10,441 bases of DNA from DATJJW01 sp035491935 (lineage in GTDB: Bacteria > Pseudomonadota > Alphaproteobacteria > ATCC43930 > CGMCC-115725), in contig DATJJW010000001.1 of NCBI GenBank assembly GCA_035491935.1, forward strand, positions 1 through 10,441, written 5' to 3'. A program made the position numbers and the translations under genes. The notes under the pieces are model-generated. The model worked only from the letters and a program-made list of their open reading frames with translations, ran no database searches and was not told the origin of the DNA. Below are positions 1 through 6,494 of the stretch, piece after piece. How positions within the stretch are numbered: position 1 is the first letter of the stretch; each line of letters begins with the position of its first letter.

Positions 1-536
1 GCGAAGAAATAGGGCATGGCGCGCGGCAGCCCGACCTTCATCAGGATGTCGATCCTGTTGGCGCCGAGGCTGCGCAGGAGGTCTTCGAGCTCGGGCTCGG
101 TGGTGGCGAGGCCGGTGGCGACATTGACCGCGATCGGGAAGAAGCAGAGCAGGAAGGCGGTGGCGATGGCCGGCGGCTGGCCGATGCCCATCCACAGCAC
201 CATGACCGGGGTGAGGGCCACCTTGGGAATTGAATTGAAGCCGATCAGCAAGGGGTAGAGCCCGTGATAGGCCAGCCGGCTCGACCCGATCAGAATGCCC
301 AGCCCGGCACCGCCGAGGACGCCGACGAAGAACCCCAGCATCGTGTTGGTCAGGGTATAGAGCGCGTAGCTCAGGATCGTGCCGTGATATTGCCAGAACG
401 CCTCGGCGATGGCGCTGGGAGCCGGCAGGACGAAACTTGGCAGCTTGAGTATCTCGACGGCCAATTGCCACAGCACGACGAAGCCAACCCCAACAATCCA
501 GGGCATGGCGAATTCGAGTCCACGTCTGGTCATCAT
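1..536 (-). CDS. ABC transporter permease, SsuC/TauC type (3' end outside window)
   Basis: Inner-membrane permease of an importer of the nitrate/sulfonate/taurine (NMT1-associated) class; it would form the channel for the substrate delivered by the binding protein encoded at 1360-2418. Translating the minus strand from ATG at 536 gives 178 residues before the window edge. Hydrophobic segments are visible near residues 11-30, 56-85, 97-115 and 122-142. They are followed by the cytoplasmic EAA loop at about 149-171, with the conserved Gly at 158 and LPRA at 170-173, which docks on the ATPase. Family members are about 250-270 residues, so roughly a third is missing to the left. The start overlaps the ATPase stop as ATGA, implying translational coupling; a second ATG follows at 533. 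The family is clear, the substrate is not. Confidence 0.9.
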   Translation of the reverse strand, partial: MMTRRGLEFAMPWIVGVGFVVLWQLAVEILKLPSFVLPAPSAIAEAFWQYHGTILSYALYTLTNTMLGFFVGVLGGAGLGILIGSSRLAYHGLYPLLIGFNSIPKVALTPVMVLWMGIGQPPAIATAFLLCFFPIAVNVATGLATTEPELEDLLRSLGANRIDILMKVGLPRAMPYFF

Positions 537-1354
537 GCCGCTCCCTGGATCGATAATTGCCGCTGCTGGGCAATCTCCTCGCGGATCTGCTGGGTCAACG
601 CGACGAACTCGCGCGAATAGGTGTCGTCGAGCCGGCGCGCTCGGGGCAGCGGCACGTTGTGTACGGCGAGGACCCTGGCGGGCCGGCTGCTCATGACGAC
701 GATCTTGTCGGCCAGGAACGCCGCCTCGCGCAGATCATGGGTCACCAGGATGCAGGTGAAACGCTTGGCCATCCACAGATCCTGCAGCACGACCCACAAC
801 TCCTCGCGCGTGAAGCTGTCCAGCGCGCCAAAGGGTTCGTCGAGCATGAGCAGCTTGGGTTCGTGGATCAGCGAGCGGCAGAGATTGGCGCGCTGCTGCA
901 TGCCGCCGGACAAGCCCCAGGGGAATTGTTTCTCGAAGCCGCGCAAGCCTACCGTGGCAAGCAGCGCGAGGGCCTTCTCCTCATAGGCCGCGCGTTCATG
1001 GCGCAAACGGTTGCGATGCTGCTGGGCGACCTCGAGCGGCAGCATGACGTTGCGCAAGGTATTGCGCCAGGGCAGCAGGGTCGGGTTCTGGAACGCCATG
1101 CCGACGATCTTCAGCGGCCCCGATACTTTCTTGCCGTCGACGGAGATGGTGCCCTCGCTGGTCGGCAGCAATCCGGTCACCAGCTTCATCAGCGAGGACT
1201 TGCCGCAGCCGGAGGGGCCCACCACGGCGGTGAACTCGCCCTCCCTGATCGTGAGGCTGGCGTCCTTGAGCGCCAGCACGCCACGCGGTCCGCCATAGCG
1301 CAGCGACACCCGGTCGAGTTCGACCATCTTCTTTGCTTCGGTGATGAGCGGCAC
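533..1354 (-). CDS. ABC transporter ATP-binding protein, SsuB/TauB type
   Basis: Cytoplasmic ATPase that powers the importer with the permease at 1-536. Numbering from the GTG at 1354 (273 aa), all canonical motifs are present: Walker A GPSGCGKSS at 46-54, Q-loop Gln at 89 (AFQNP), signature LSGGMQQR at 148-155, Walker B LLMLDEP at 168-174, D-loop GALD at 176-179 and H-loop His206 (VTHD). The frame is open further upstream, but that part would overlap the end of the binding-protein gene and does not look like protein. GTG 1354 lies 5 nt after the TAA at 1360 and has a GGGG run about 8 nt upstream, partly inside the preceding codons. ATG at 1327 (264 aa, beginning MVELDRV) is a real alternative. 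Tight packing on both sides places it in one transcription unit with its neighbours. Length is normal for the family. Confidence 0.93.
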   Translation of the reverse strand: MPLITEAKKMVELDRVSLRYGGPRGVLALKDASLTIREGEFTAVVGPSGCGKSSLMKLVTGLLPTSEGTISVDGKKVSGPLKIVGMAFQNPTLLPWRNTLRNVMLPLEVAQQHRNRLRHERAAYEEKALALLATVGLRGFEKQFPWGLSGGMQQRANLCRSLIHEPKLLMLDEPFGALDSFTREELWVVLQDLWMAKRFTCILVTHDLREAAFLADKIVVMSSRPARVLAVHNVPLPRARRLDDTYSREFVALTQQIREEIAQQRQLSIQGAA

Positions 1355-1359
1355 CAGCT

Positions 1360-2418
1360 TTACCCCACTTTCCGATCGGCGGCCGGCGGCATGAAACGGC
1401 CATCCCAGACATCCTTGGCGGTGAGCGGCTTTTTGATCTCGAAGCCCTCCCTGATGGCGACGATACCGGCATCCAGGCGTTTCATATCCATGGTGCCCAG
1501 CCCGTGCGCCTTGACGTTGGGGGTCATCACATGATGGTTCAGCACCCATTCCATCCGGTCTTTCTCGACCTGGGCATTGGCCAGCGCGTCACGCTTGGTG
1601 ATGGAAGCGATGGCGGCGTCGGGATCTTTGTAGGCCGCGATCCAGGACTTCGCGACCGCGTCGGCCACACCTTTCGCCAAGTCCGGATTGCTCTTCACGA
1701 GTTTGCGCGACGCGATCAGCCCCTGGCCGTAGAAGTCGAAGCCGTTGTTCGAATAATAGACGAAATGAACGTCTTCCTTCTTCACTCCGTTGCCGATCAG
1801 ATTGAAGAGCGTCGTGTAGTCGAAGCCGACCACCGCATCGACGCGCTTCTGCATCAGCAGCGTGTCGCGCAGCTTCTGCTCGATGGTGATCATCTCGATC
1901 TTGCTGGCATCGACGTTGTGGAGGCGCAGGAGGCCGGGCAGGAGGCGCGAGCCGGCATCGGCGGTCGAGACGCCGAGCTTCTTGCCCTCCAGATCCTTCA
2001 GCGTGTTGACCGGCTTGCCGGCCAGGCTGATGATGCAGGCCGCCGTGCGATCATAGATCGGCATGATCAGGATCGGCGCGGATTCCGGATTACGCGAGAC
2101 GAACTCGACCAGGGTCGAGACATCGGCGCAGCCGAAATCATAGGCGCCGCTGGCGACCCGAGTGATGGCATCGCCCGAACCCAAGGAACCATCGATCTGC
2201 GCGGTGATGCCGTTCTGCTTAAAGAAGCCCAGATCATTGCCGTAGAAGAACGGTGCCGTGCCGCCATAGACGCGGAAATCGCAGGAGAACTTGATGGAGC
2301 TGGCCGCCAGGGCACGCCGGGGCAGTCCGGCGGCGACCGCAGCGGCGCCGAGCCCTGCCATCACGGTTCGACGGGTGACGGGCGTGGGCTGACCTGACAA
2401 CGACGCGGCTTTCGGCAT
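1360..2418 (-). CDS. ABC transporter substrate-binding protein, NMT1/THI5-like, Tat-exported
   Basis: Periplasmic binding protein (352 aa) that would capture the substrate for the ATPase and permease encoded just downstream. The N-terminus has a Tat-like signal: TRRTVM at residues 15-20, a hydrophobic stretch at 20-31 and a likely cleavage after ALA at 36-38. The mature part begins with the pattern typical of NMT1/SsuA/ThiY-like proteins: PFFYGNDLGFFKQNGI, then a GSGDAITRVASGAYDFG segment, then the KDLEGKKLGV segment. The frame stays open to a TTG at 2436, but ATG 2418 is preferred because GGGAG lies 8 nt upstream. Known members of this broad family bind sulfonates, nitrate, pyrimidine thiamin precursors or riboflavin, so the ligand cannot be read from sequence. 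A 96-bp gap separates it from the 2Fe-2S gene, so the transporter genes may have an internal promoter as well as readthrough from module 1. Confidence 0.9.
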   Translation of the reverse strand: MPKAASLSGQPTPVTRRTVMAGLGAAAVAAGLPRRALAASSIKFSCDFRVYGGTAPFFYGNDLGFFKQNGITAQIDGSLGSGDAITRVASGAYDFGCADVSTLVEFVSRNPESAPILIMPIYDRTAACIISLAGKPVNTLKDLEGKKLGVSTADAGSRLLPGLLRLHNVDASKIEMITIEQKLRDTLLMQKRVDAVVGFDYTTLFNLIGNGVKKEDVHFVYYSNNGFDFYGQGLIASRKLVKSNPDLAKGVADAVAKSWIAAYKDPDAAIASITKRDALANAQVEKDRMEWVLNHHVMTPNVKAHGLGTMDMKRLDAGIVAIREGFEIKKPLTAKDVWDGRFMPPAADRKVG

Positions 2419-2437
2419 GGACGTACTCCCGATCAAG

Positions 2438-2465
2438 AATGGCGGTCTGGCAAATGGCGGTCTGG
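2438..2465. repeat. 13-bp direct repeat, 15-bp period, upstream of the binding-protein gene
   Basis: AATGGCGGTCTGG occurs at 2438-2450 and again at 2453-2465, separated by 2 nt. It lies 20-47 nt upstream of the ATG of the binding-protein gene on the minus strand, inside the 96-bp gap after the 2Fe-2S gene. It could be a regulator site for the transporter genes or a simple slippage duplication. GGTTC (2464-2468) and GAACC (2479-2483) next to it form a weak inverted repeat. No convincing sigma-70 pair was found in the gap. Confidence 0.6.
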
Positions 2466-2514
2466 TTCTCTAGCGAATGAACCCTCTTCGAACTGTCGTC
2501 ATGGTGCCTGGCCG

Positions 2515-3066
2515 TCAGCCGGCCCGGCGCGTTTCATGATGGTGGTCGGCCCGATCGCCAGCCCGATCGCCAGCCTGATTGTCGGCCTGGCTGTCGGCAT
2601 GTCTGTCCGACAGGCTGGCATGGGCATCGAGGATGGCATCGACGATGCCGACATAGCCGGTGCAGCGACAAATATGCCCGGCCAGCCCTTCGCGGACAGT
2701 CGCCTCGTCGAGCCGATCGTGCCGGCGGATCATGTCCCGGGCGATCATCAGCATGCCGGGCGTACAGAAGCCGCATTGCAAGGCGTGTTTCCGATGAAAG
2801 CTCTGCTTCAGGGCTTGCATCACCGGATCCTCGGCCAGGCCGTCCAGCGTCCGCACGGGGCGACCCTCGGCGGCTATGCTTAGGATAAGGCAGCTTCGGG
2901 CCACCTGGCCATCGATCTCGATCGTGCAGGCACCACAGGAGCCATGCTCGCAGCCGAGATGCACGGAGGTCAGGCCGCAGGCCTCGCGCAACGTGTCGGC
3001 CAGGATGTCGCGTGGCTCGACATCGACCCGGGTCCTGTCGCCATTGAGTTCGAGCTGAATGCGCAT
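2515..3066 (-). CDS. Molybdenum hydroxylase small subunit, 2Fe-2S (CoxS-like), module 1
   Basis: Electron-transfer subunit (183 aa) carrying two 2Fe-2S clusters between the Mo-cofactor subunit and the FAD subunit of module 1. The plant-type ferredoxin domain has Cys39, Cys44, Cys47 (CEHGSCGAC) and Cys59. The all-alpha domain has Cys98 and Cys101 (QCGFC) and Cys133 and Cys135 (CRCTGY). All eight ligands are intact. The start ATG at 3066 overlaps the FAD-gene stop by one base (TGATG) and has AGGGGG about 6 nt upstream, inside the end of the FAD gene. The frame is open further upstream only as a shadow of that gene. After the usual end of the domain near residue 150 there is an odd hydrophilic tail of about 30 residues, made of tetrapeptide repeats and a His-rich end. 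The CoxS-like core is normally about 150-165 residues. Confidence 0.95.
   Translation of the reverse strand: MRIQLELNGDRTRVDVEPRDILADTLREACGLTSVHLGCEHGSCGACTIEIDGQVARSCLILSIAAEGRPVRTLDGLAEDPVMQALKQSFHRKHALQCGFCTPGMLMIARDMIRRHDRLDEATVREGLAGHICRCTGYVGIVDAILDAHASLSDRHADSQADNQAGDRAGDRADHHHETRRAG
2548..2607 (-). repeat. Five 12-bp units encoding tetrapeptides in the 2Fe-2S subunit tail
   Basis: Five in-frame 12-bp units at 2596-2607, 2584-2595, 2572-2583, 2560-2571 and 2548-2559 encode DRHA, DSQA, DNQA, GDRA and GDRA (residues 154-173). The last two are nearly identical at DNA level (GGCGATCGGGCT and GGCGATCGGGCC) and the others have diverged. The reading frame is kept. The repeat sits after the conserved domain and is followed by DHHH. 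It looks like a slippage-grown extension; a role is not evident. Confidence 0.75.
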
Positions 3067-3893
3067 CAATACCCCCTCGCCTGGAGCAGCGCCTTGCGCA
3101 AGGTCGCAACGTGGCAGCGCAGCCGATAGGCATCGGCGTTCGGATCGGCTTCGGCGATGTCGTCCCGCAAGATCGGTGCCAGCACGTCCCAGCCGAGGTC
3201 CGGATCCCGAGCCAGCGCCTCCATGCTGCGGGTAAGAAGCCGTGCATGCTCCATGGTGGCGCCCAGCACCATGCGTGGATCTCCGCCGGCCGGCAGCACG
3301 GCCGCGCCCAGGCTGTCGGCGAACGCACCATGCTTGCGCGCGAGCTTGGCGTAGCCCCAGCGCGAGCCGGTCGGCAGCGCCGGCATCTCGATCCGGGTCA
3401 GCAACTCGCCCGGCTCCAGCAAGGTCGTGAAGGTGCCGGTAAGGAAGTCCGCCATGGCATGGCGGCGTTCGCCGGATTCGCCCTGCACCACGACGCTGGC
3501 GCCCAGCGCCAGAAGGCAGACCGGCCAGTCCGCGGCCGGGTCGGAAAGCGCCAGGCTGCCGCCGATCGTGCCGACATTGCGCACCGCACGATAGGCGATG
3601 CCGCCGGCGACGCGGGCCATCATGCCGCAAGAGGCGTCCGGCACCAGCCCGTCCTCGATCGCGGCATGGGTGGTGCCGGCACCGATGCGGAGGATGCCCT
3701 GATCGAGGCTCGATGCCGATAATTCGGGCAGGCGCGAGACGTCGATCAGGGTCGATGCCTCGGTCATGCGCATGCGCAGCAGGATCAGCAGCGACTGACC
3801 GCCGGACATGGGCGTCGCCTCCTGTCCGGCGAGTGCGGCCATCGCCGCGGCCAGACTATCCGGCCGCTGGTATTCGAAGCTGGACGGCTTCAT
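3066..3893 (-). CDS. Molybdenum hydroxylase FAD-binding subunit (CoxM-like), module 1
   Basis: Medium subunit (275 aa) of the module 1 hydroxylase. It binds FAD and hands electrons from the 2Fe-2S subunit to an external acceptor. It starts with MKPSSFEYQRP, the usual N-terminus of this family. It has the first FAD motif, SGGQSL at 30-35, and the second, NVGTIGGSLALSDPAAD at 106-122. The C-terminal CoxM-like domain follows from about residue 170. ATG 3893 overlaps the large-subunit stop as ATGA, and the stop overlaps the next ATG as TGATG, so the three subunits are translationally coupled. The frame stays open far upstream, but that part is antisense-frame noise within the large-subunit gene. 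The order large-FAD-FeS differs from module 2 (FAD-FeS-large). The family assignment is secure; the enzyme's substrate is unknown. Confidence 0.94.
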   Translation of the reverse strand: MKPSSFEYQRPDSLAAAMAALAGQEATPMSGGQSLLILLRMRMTEASTLIDVSRLPELSASSLDQGILRIGAGTTHAAIEDGLVPDASCGMMARVAGGIAYRAVRNVGTIGGSLALSDPAADWPVCLLALGASVVVQGESGERRHAMADFLTGTFTTLLEPGELLTRIEMPALPTGSRWGYAKLARKHGAFADSLGAAVLPAGGDPRMVLGATMEHARLLTRSMEALARDPDLGWDVLAPILRDDIAEADPNADAYRLRCHVATLRKALLQARGY

Positions 3894-6286
3894 GCCCCGA
3901 CCTCGTGCGATGAATGGGCGTCCCGGGCTGCATCCAGCGCCGCGACGATGCGCCGGGGCGTGCAGGGCGTCGTGTTGAAGAAGGCGCCGGTTTCCTTGAA
4001 GGCATCGCTGATCGCGTTGACGATGGCACCCGGCGGCGCGATGGCGCCGCCTTCGCCCACGCCCTTGACGCCGTATTCGGTGAAGGTCGAAGGCGTCACG
4101 AGGTGTTTCACGCGGATGCGCGGCAGCTCGCTGGCGCAGGGCAGCAGATATTCCGCGAGGGTGGTGGCGAGCGGCTGGCCCTGCTCGTCGTAAGGAATTT
4201 CCTCGAACAGCGCCGTGCCGATGCCCTGGGTGACACCGCCCATGACCTGTCCGTCGACGATCAGGGGGTTGATCATGGTGCCGCAATCCTCGCACACCGC
4301 GTAGTCGAGCAGCTCGACCGAACCGGTATCCGGATCGACCGCGACGACCGCGGCATGGGTGGCGTAGGAGAAGGCGCCGCCCGAAACCGAGGGCTCGTAT
4401 GTCGCGAATTCCTCCAGCACCGGGTCGACATCCTCGGGCAGGAGCTCGGACCGGACATGGGCGGCGCGGCCGATCTCGGCGAAGCTGACGCCGCCGCTGC
4501 CGCTCATCACCTGGCCGTCGGCAAGCGTCGTGTCCTCTGGCGCGCATTGCAGCAGCTTGGCGCCGATGGCGCGCAGCTTGTCGGCAAGCTGGCGGCTGGA
4601 CTTTGCGACCGCGCCGCCGGCCATGACGATGCTGCGCGAGGCGAAGGTGCCGAAGCCGAAGGGCGAGATGCCGGTATCGCCATGGCGGACCTGGACCTGG
4701 GCCGGTTTCAGCCCCAGCTCATGGGCCGCGATCTGCGCCAATGTCGTCTCCATGCCCTGGCCATGGCTCTGGATGCCGACCAGCAGCAGCACGGTGCCGT
4801 CCGGCATCATGCGGGTGACGCAGCTTTCATAGCCGGGCACGACCCGCGACTTGCGCCGTGTCCATTCGGCCGTGCCATGGCCGCTCTGCTCGGTATAAAA
4901 GGCGAAGCCCAAGCCGATGCGGCGGCCATCCGGCTCGCCCTGCTTCTGCCGGGCGCGCACGGCGTCGCTGTTGATGAGCTCGATGGCGCCCCTGAGGCTG
5001 GCCGGATAGTCGCCGGTATCCAGCACCATCTCGCCGACTGTGGTATAGGGCAGCTCGGCCGCGGTCACGATGTTGCGCTGGCGCAGATCCATCGGGTCGA
5101 TGCCCATCTCGTGTGCCAGCTCGTCGACCATACGCTCGATGACGAAGCAGGCGCCGGGCCGGGCCACGCCGCGATAGGGGCCGAGCGGCGCCTTGTTGGT
5201 GGCGACCGTGAAGTTGCGGATCTCCAAGTCCTGGATGCGATAGGGGCCGGGCAGGTTGCGTGCCGCCATCGACGCCTCGGCAAAGGCACCGACCGGCCAG
5301 AGCGAATAAGCGCCGGCATCGACATAGACCTCGCCTTCGAGCCCCAGGAAGGTACCCTCGGCATCGGCATGGAGCGTGATGTCGTACCAATGCTCGCGCG
5401 CATGGGCCGAGGCCAGGATGTGCTCGCGCCGATCCTCGATCCAGCGCACCGGGTAGTCGACCTGGCGAGCGAGTGCCACGACCGCGATCTCCTCGGGCGT
5501 GAGGCGATTCTTGCCGCCGAAGCCGCCGCCGACATCGGGCGCGATGACGCGCAGCTTGTGCTCCGGGATCTTCAGGCATTGAGCAAGGGCCATGCGCATG
5601 ACATGCGGGCCTTGCGTCGACATATAGACGACCAGCTCGTCGAGCCGGCGGTCGTAATAGGCCAGCACGCCGCGGCCTTCGAGCGAGTTGCAGGTCTGGC
5701 GCGCCATCTTGAACTGCCGCCGGACGGAGAATTTCGCCTTTCCCCTGGCCGCCTTCACGTCGCCGCCCTTAACGGCGCTGGTCATGAAGGCACCGTCCTG
5801 CCAGCTGTCATAGACTTTGGCGGCACCAGGCTTCATCGCATCGACCGCATCGATTACGACGGCCAAGGGATCGAGATCGACGCCGACCTGATCGGCCAGA
5901 TCCTCGGCCTCGGCACGGCTGCCGGCGACGCACATCGCCACGGTCTGGCCGGCAAAGCGCACCCGGCCCTCCGCCAGGGGCGGATAGACGGTGTTGCGGA
6001 AGGCGGCGATCTCGGGGCCGGCGGTCAGGTGGTCGATCTCGCCGAGATCGGCGGCGGTGAAGACCTGATGCGCGTGGCCCTCGGGCTTGGTGACGCCGAT
6101 CAGCGTCGCATGGGCCATGTTGCTGCGGACGAAGGCGATCTCGCGGGTGCGCGGGATGATGACGTCGGCGACGAACATGCCCTTGCCGTCCAGATGCCGG
6201 GCATCCTCCTTGCGCAGCACGCTGGCGCCGACCCAGCCGGTGGTCGGCGCATGATCATCGGGTTCCAGCGTGTGCTGTTCAGCCAT
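3890..6286 (-). CDS. Molybdenum hydroxylase large subunit, Mo-cofactor binding (xanthine oxidase family), module 1
   Basis: Catalytic subunit (798 aa, normal for the family) that hydroxylates its substrate with water-derived oxygen at a Mo-pyranopterin centre. The N-terminal a/b-hammerhead domain spans roughly 20-150. Mo-cofactor motifs follow: STQGPH at 223-228, GGGFGGK at 253-259, QSHGQGMETT at 506-515 and GTFASRS at 546-552. Glu745 in KGVGEGG is the expected catalytic base. The active-site loop reads PYRGVAR at 370-376, not the AYRCSFR loop of form I CO dehydrogenase, so true CODH activity is unlikely. ATG 6286 is the first start after an in-frame TAG at 6295-6293. The only Shine-Dalgarno candidate, TAGG, lies inside a hairpin arm. 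Its stop overlaps the FAD-gene start as ATGA. It may act on N-heterocycles, aldehydes or CoA thioesters; sequence alone does not decide. Confidence 0.94.
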   Translation of the reverse strand: MAEQHTLEPDDHAPTTGWVGASVLRKEDARHLDGKGMFVADVIIPRTREIAFVRSNMAHATLIGVTKPEGHAHQVFTAADLGEIDHLTAGPEIAAFRNTVYPPLAEGRVRFAGQTVAMCVAGSRAEAEDLADQVGVDLDPLAVVIDAVDAMKPGAAKVYDSWQDGAFMTSAVKGGDVKAARGKAKFSVRRQFKMARQTCNSLEGRGVLAYYDRRLDELVVYMSTQGPHVMRMALAQCLKIPEHKLRVIAPDVGGGFGGKNRLTPEEIAVVALARQVDYPVRWIEDRREHILASAHAREHWYDITLHADAEGTFLGLEGEVYVDAGAYSLWPVGAFAEASMAARNLPGPYRIQDLEIRNFTVATNKAPLGPYRGVARPGACFVIERMVDELAHEMGIDPMDLRQRNIVTAAELPYTTVGEMVLDTGDYPASLRGAIELINSDAVRARQKQGEPDGRRIGLGFAFYTEQSGHGTAEWTRRKSRVVPGYESCVTRMMPDGTVLLLVGIQSHGQGMETTLAQIAAHELGLKPAQVQVRHGDTGISPFGFGTFASRSIVMAGGAVAKSSRQLADKLRAIGAKLLQCAPEDTTLADGQVMSGSGGVSFAEIGRAAHVRSELLPEDVDPVLEEFATYEPSVSGGAFSYATHAAVVAVDPDTGSVELLDYAVCEDCGTMINPLIVDGQVMGGVTQGIGTALFEEIPYDEQGQPLATTLAEYLLPCASELPRIRVKHLVTPSTFTEYGVKGVGEGGAIAPPGAIVNAISDAFKETGAFFNTTPCTPRRIVAALDAARDAHSSHEVGA

Positions 6287-6312
6287 GGCAGCCTACTTGC
6301 GCATAGGCTGCC
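6287..6312 (-). promoter_or_regulatory. Perfect 9-bp hairpin abutting the large-subunit start codon (module 1)
   Basis: On the minus strand GGCAGCCTA (6312-6304) is followed by an 8-nt loop TGCGCAAG (6303-6296), then its exact complement TAGGCTGCC (6295-6287), then directly ATG at 6286. The only Shine-Dalgarno-like bases of the gene (TAGG) are in the second arm. A folded mRNA would hide the ribosome-binding site. It could alternatively be a DNA dyad bound by a regulator. Confidence 0.65.
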
Positions 6313-6326
6313 CGAGACAGCTCCCG

Positions 6327-6355
6327 ACCCATCAATCGACGGTGCCTACCCATCA
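6327..6355. repeat. 8-bp direct repeat with 21-bp period in the module 1 leader
   Basis: ACCCATCA occurs at 6327-6334 and 6348-6355 (TGATGGGT on the coding strand). The spacing is two helical turns, but the element is short and lies inside the leader ORF, so chance is possible. Confidence 0.3.
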
Positions 6356-6382
6356 CCATGACCGGCTCCCCTGCGGATATTT

Positions 6383-6420
6383 TTTATAGCGTGCTCGTCC
6401 GCTTACTAGTGAGCATGCTA
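6383..6420 (-). promoter_or_regulatory. Putative module 1 promoter with a 34-bp dyad operator
   Basis: On the minus strand TATAAA at 6388-6383 is a good -10 candidate. It would place the transcript start near 6376, just before the AGGGGAG of the leader ORF. No TTGACA-like -35 lies 16-18 bp upstream. Instead there is a dyad: TAGCGTGCTC at 6387-6396 and GAGCATGCTA at 6411-6420 (9 of 10 pairs match, arm centres 24 bp apart). Inside it GCTTACTAGTGAGC (6401-6414) is itself a 12-of-14 palindrome. A weak -35 plus an overlapping dyad suits an activator- or repressor-controlled promoter. Confidence 0.45.
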
Positions 6421-6470
6421 ATTTATTTTTGCGTCCTCGCAACAGGCAATCAACACTAGCGAACAAATTA

Positions 6471-6494
6471 TGGGAAAAATACCAGTTTTTCCCA
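6471..6494. promoter_or_regulatory. Perfect 9-bp inverted repeat, candidate upstream regulator site
   Basis: TGGGAAAAA (6471-6479), a 6-nt spacer TACCAG, then TTTTTCCCA (6486-6494). It lies in the AT-rich part of the gap, about 95-120 bp upstream of the inferred transcript start of module 1. The stem is AT-rich and has no following T-run on either strand, so it looks more like a protein-binding dyad than a terminator. Confidence 0.45.

Larger units (their letters stand above)
6279..6359 (-). other. Putative 26-codon leader ORF overlapping the large-subunit start
   Basis: A short ORF starts with ATG at 6359. It has AGGGGAG at 6372-6366, 6 nt upstream, which is a better ribosome-binding site than that of the large subunit itself. 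It runs through both arms of the 6287-6312 hairpin and stops with TGA at 6281-6279, just inside the large-subunit gene in another frame (73 nt between the two ATGs). The peptide begins MVMGRHRRLM and matches nothing I recognise; third-position GC is not strongly biased. Translation of it would melt the hairpin and could reload ribosomes on the ATG at 6286. This is a hypothesis resting on layout only. Confidence 0.3.

Noticed and set aside
1355..1549. Upstream extension of the ATPase frame to 1549
   Set aside because: It would overlap the end of the binding-protein gene by almost 190 bp, and the extra 65 residues do not resemble ABC ATPase sequence.
557..2397. Long plus-strand frames opposite the ABC ATPase and binding protein (557-1534 and 1504-2397)
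   Set aside because: Same antisense effect; the minus-strand products carry complete family motifs.
3890..6286. Naming modules 1 and 2 as CO dehydrogenase (coxMSL)
   Set aside because: Both large subunits lack the AYRCSFR loop with its Cu-binding Cys, so only family-level similarity to CoxL is supported.
3914..6361. An 815-codon open frame on the plus strand, antisense to the module 1 large subunit
   Set aside because: High-GC genes routinely leave long open antisense frames. The protein is low-complexity, rich in Asp, Gly, His and Arg, and lacks any motif, while the minus-strand product is a full-length, motif-complete enzyme.
6471..6494. The 9-bp dyad as a rho-independent terminator of the XRE gene
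   Set aside because: The stem is AT-rich, lies about 200 bp past the XRE stop and has no T-run after it on the minus strand.
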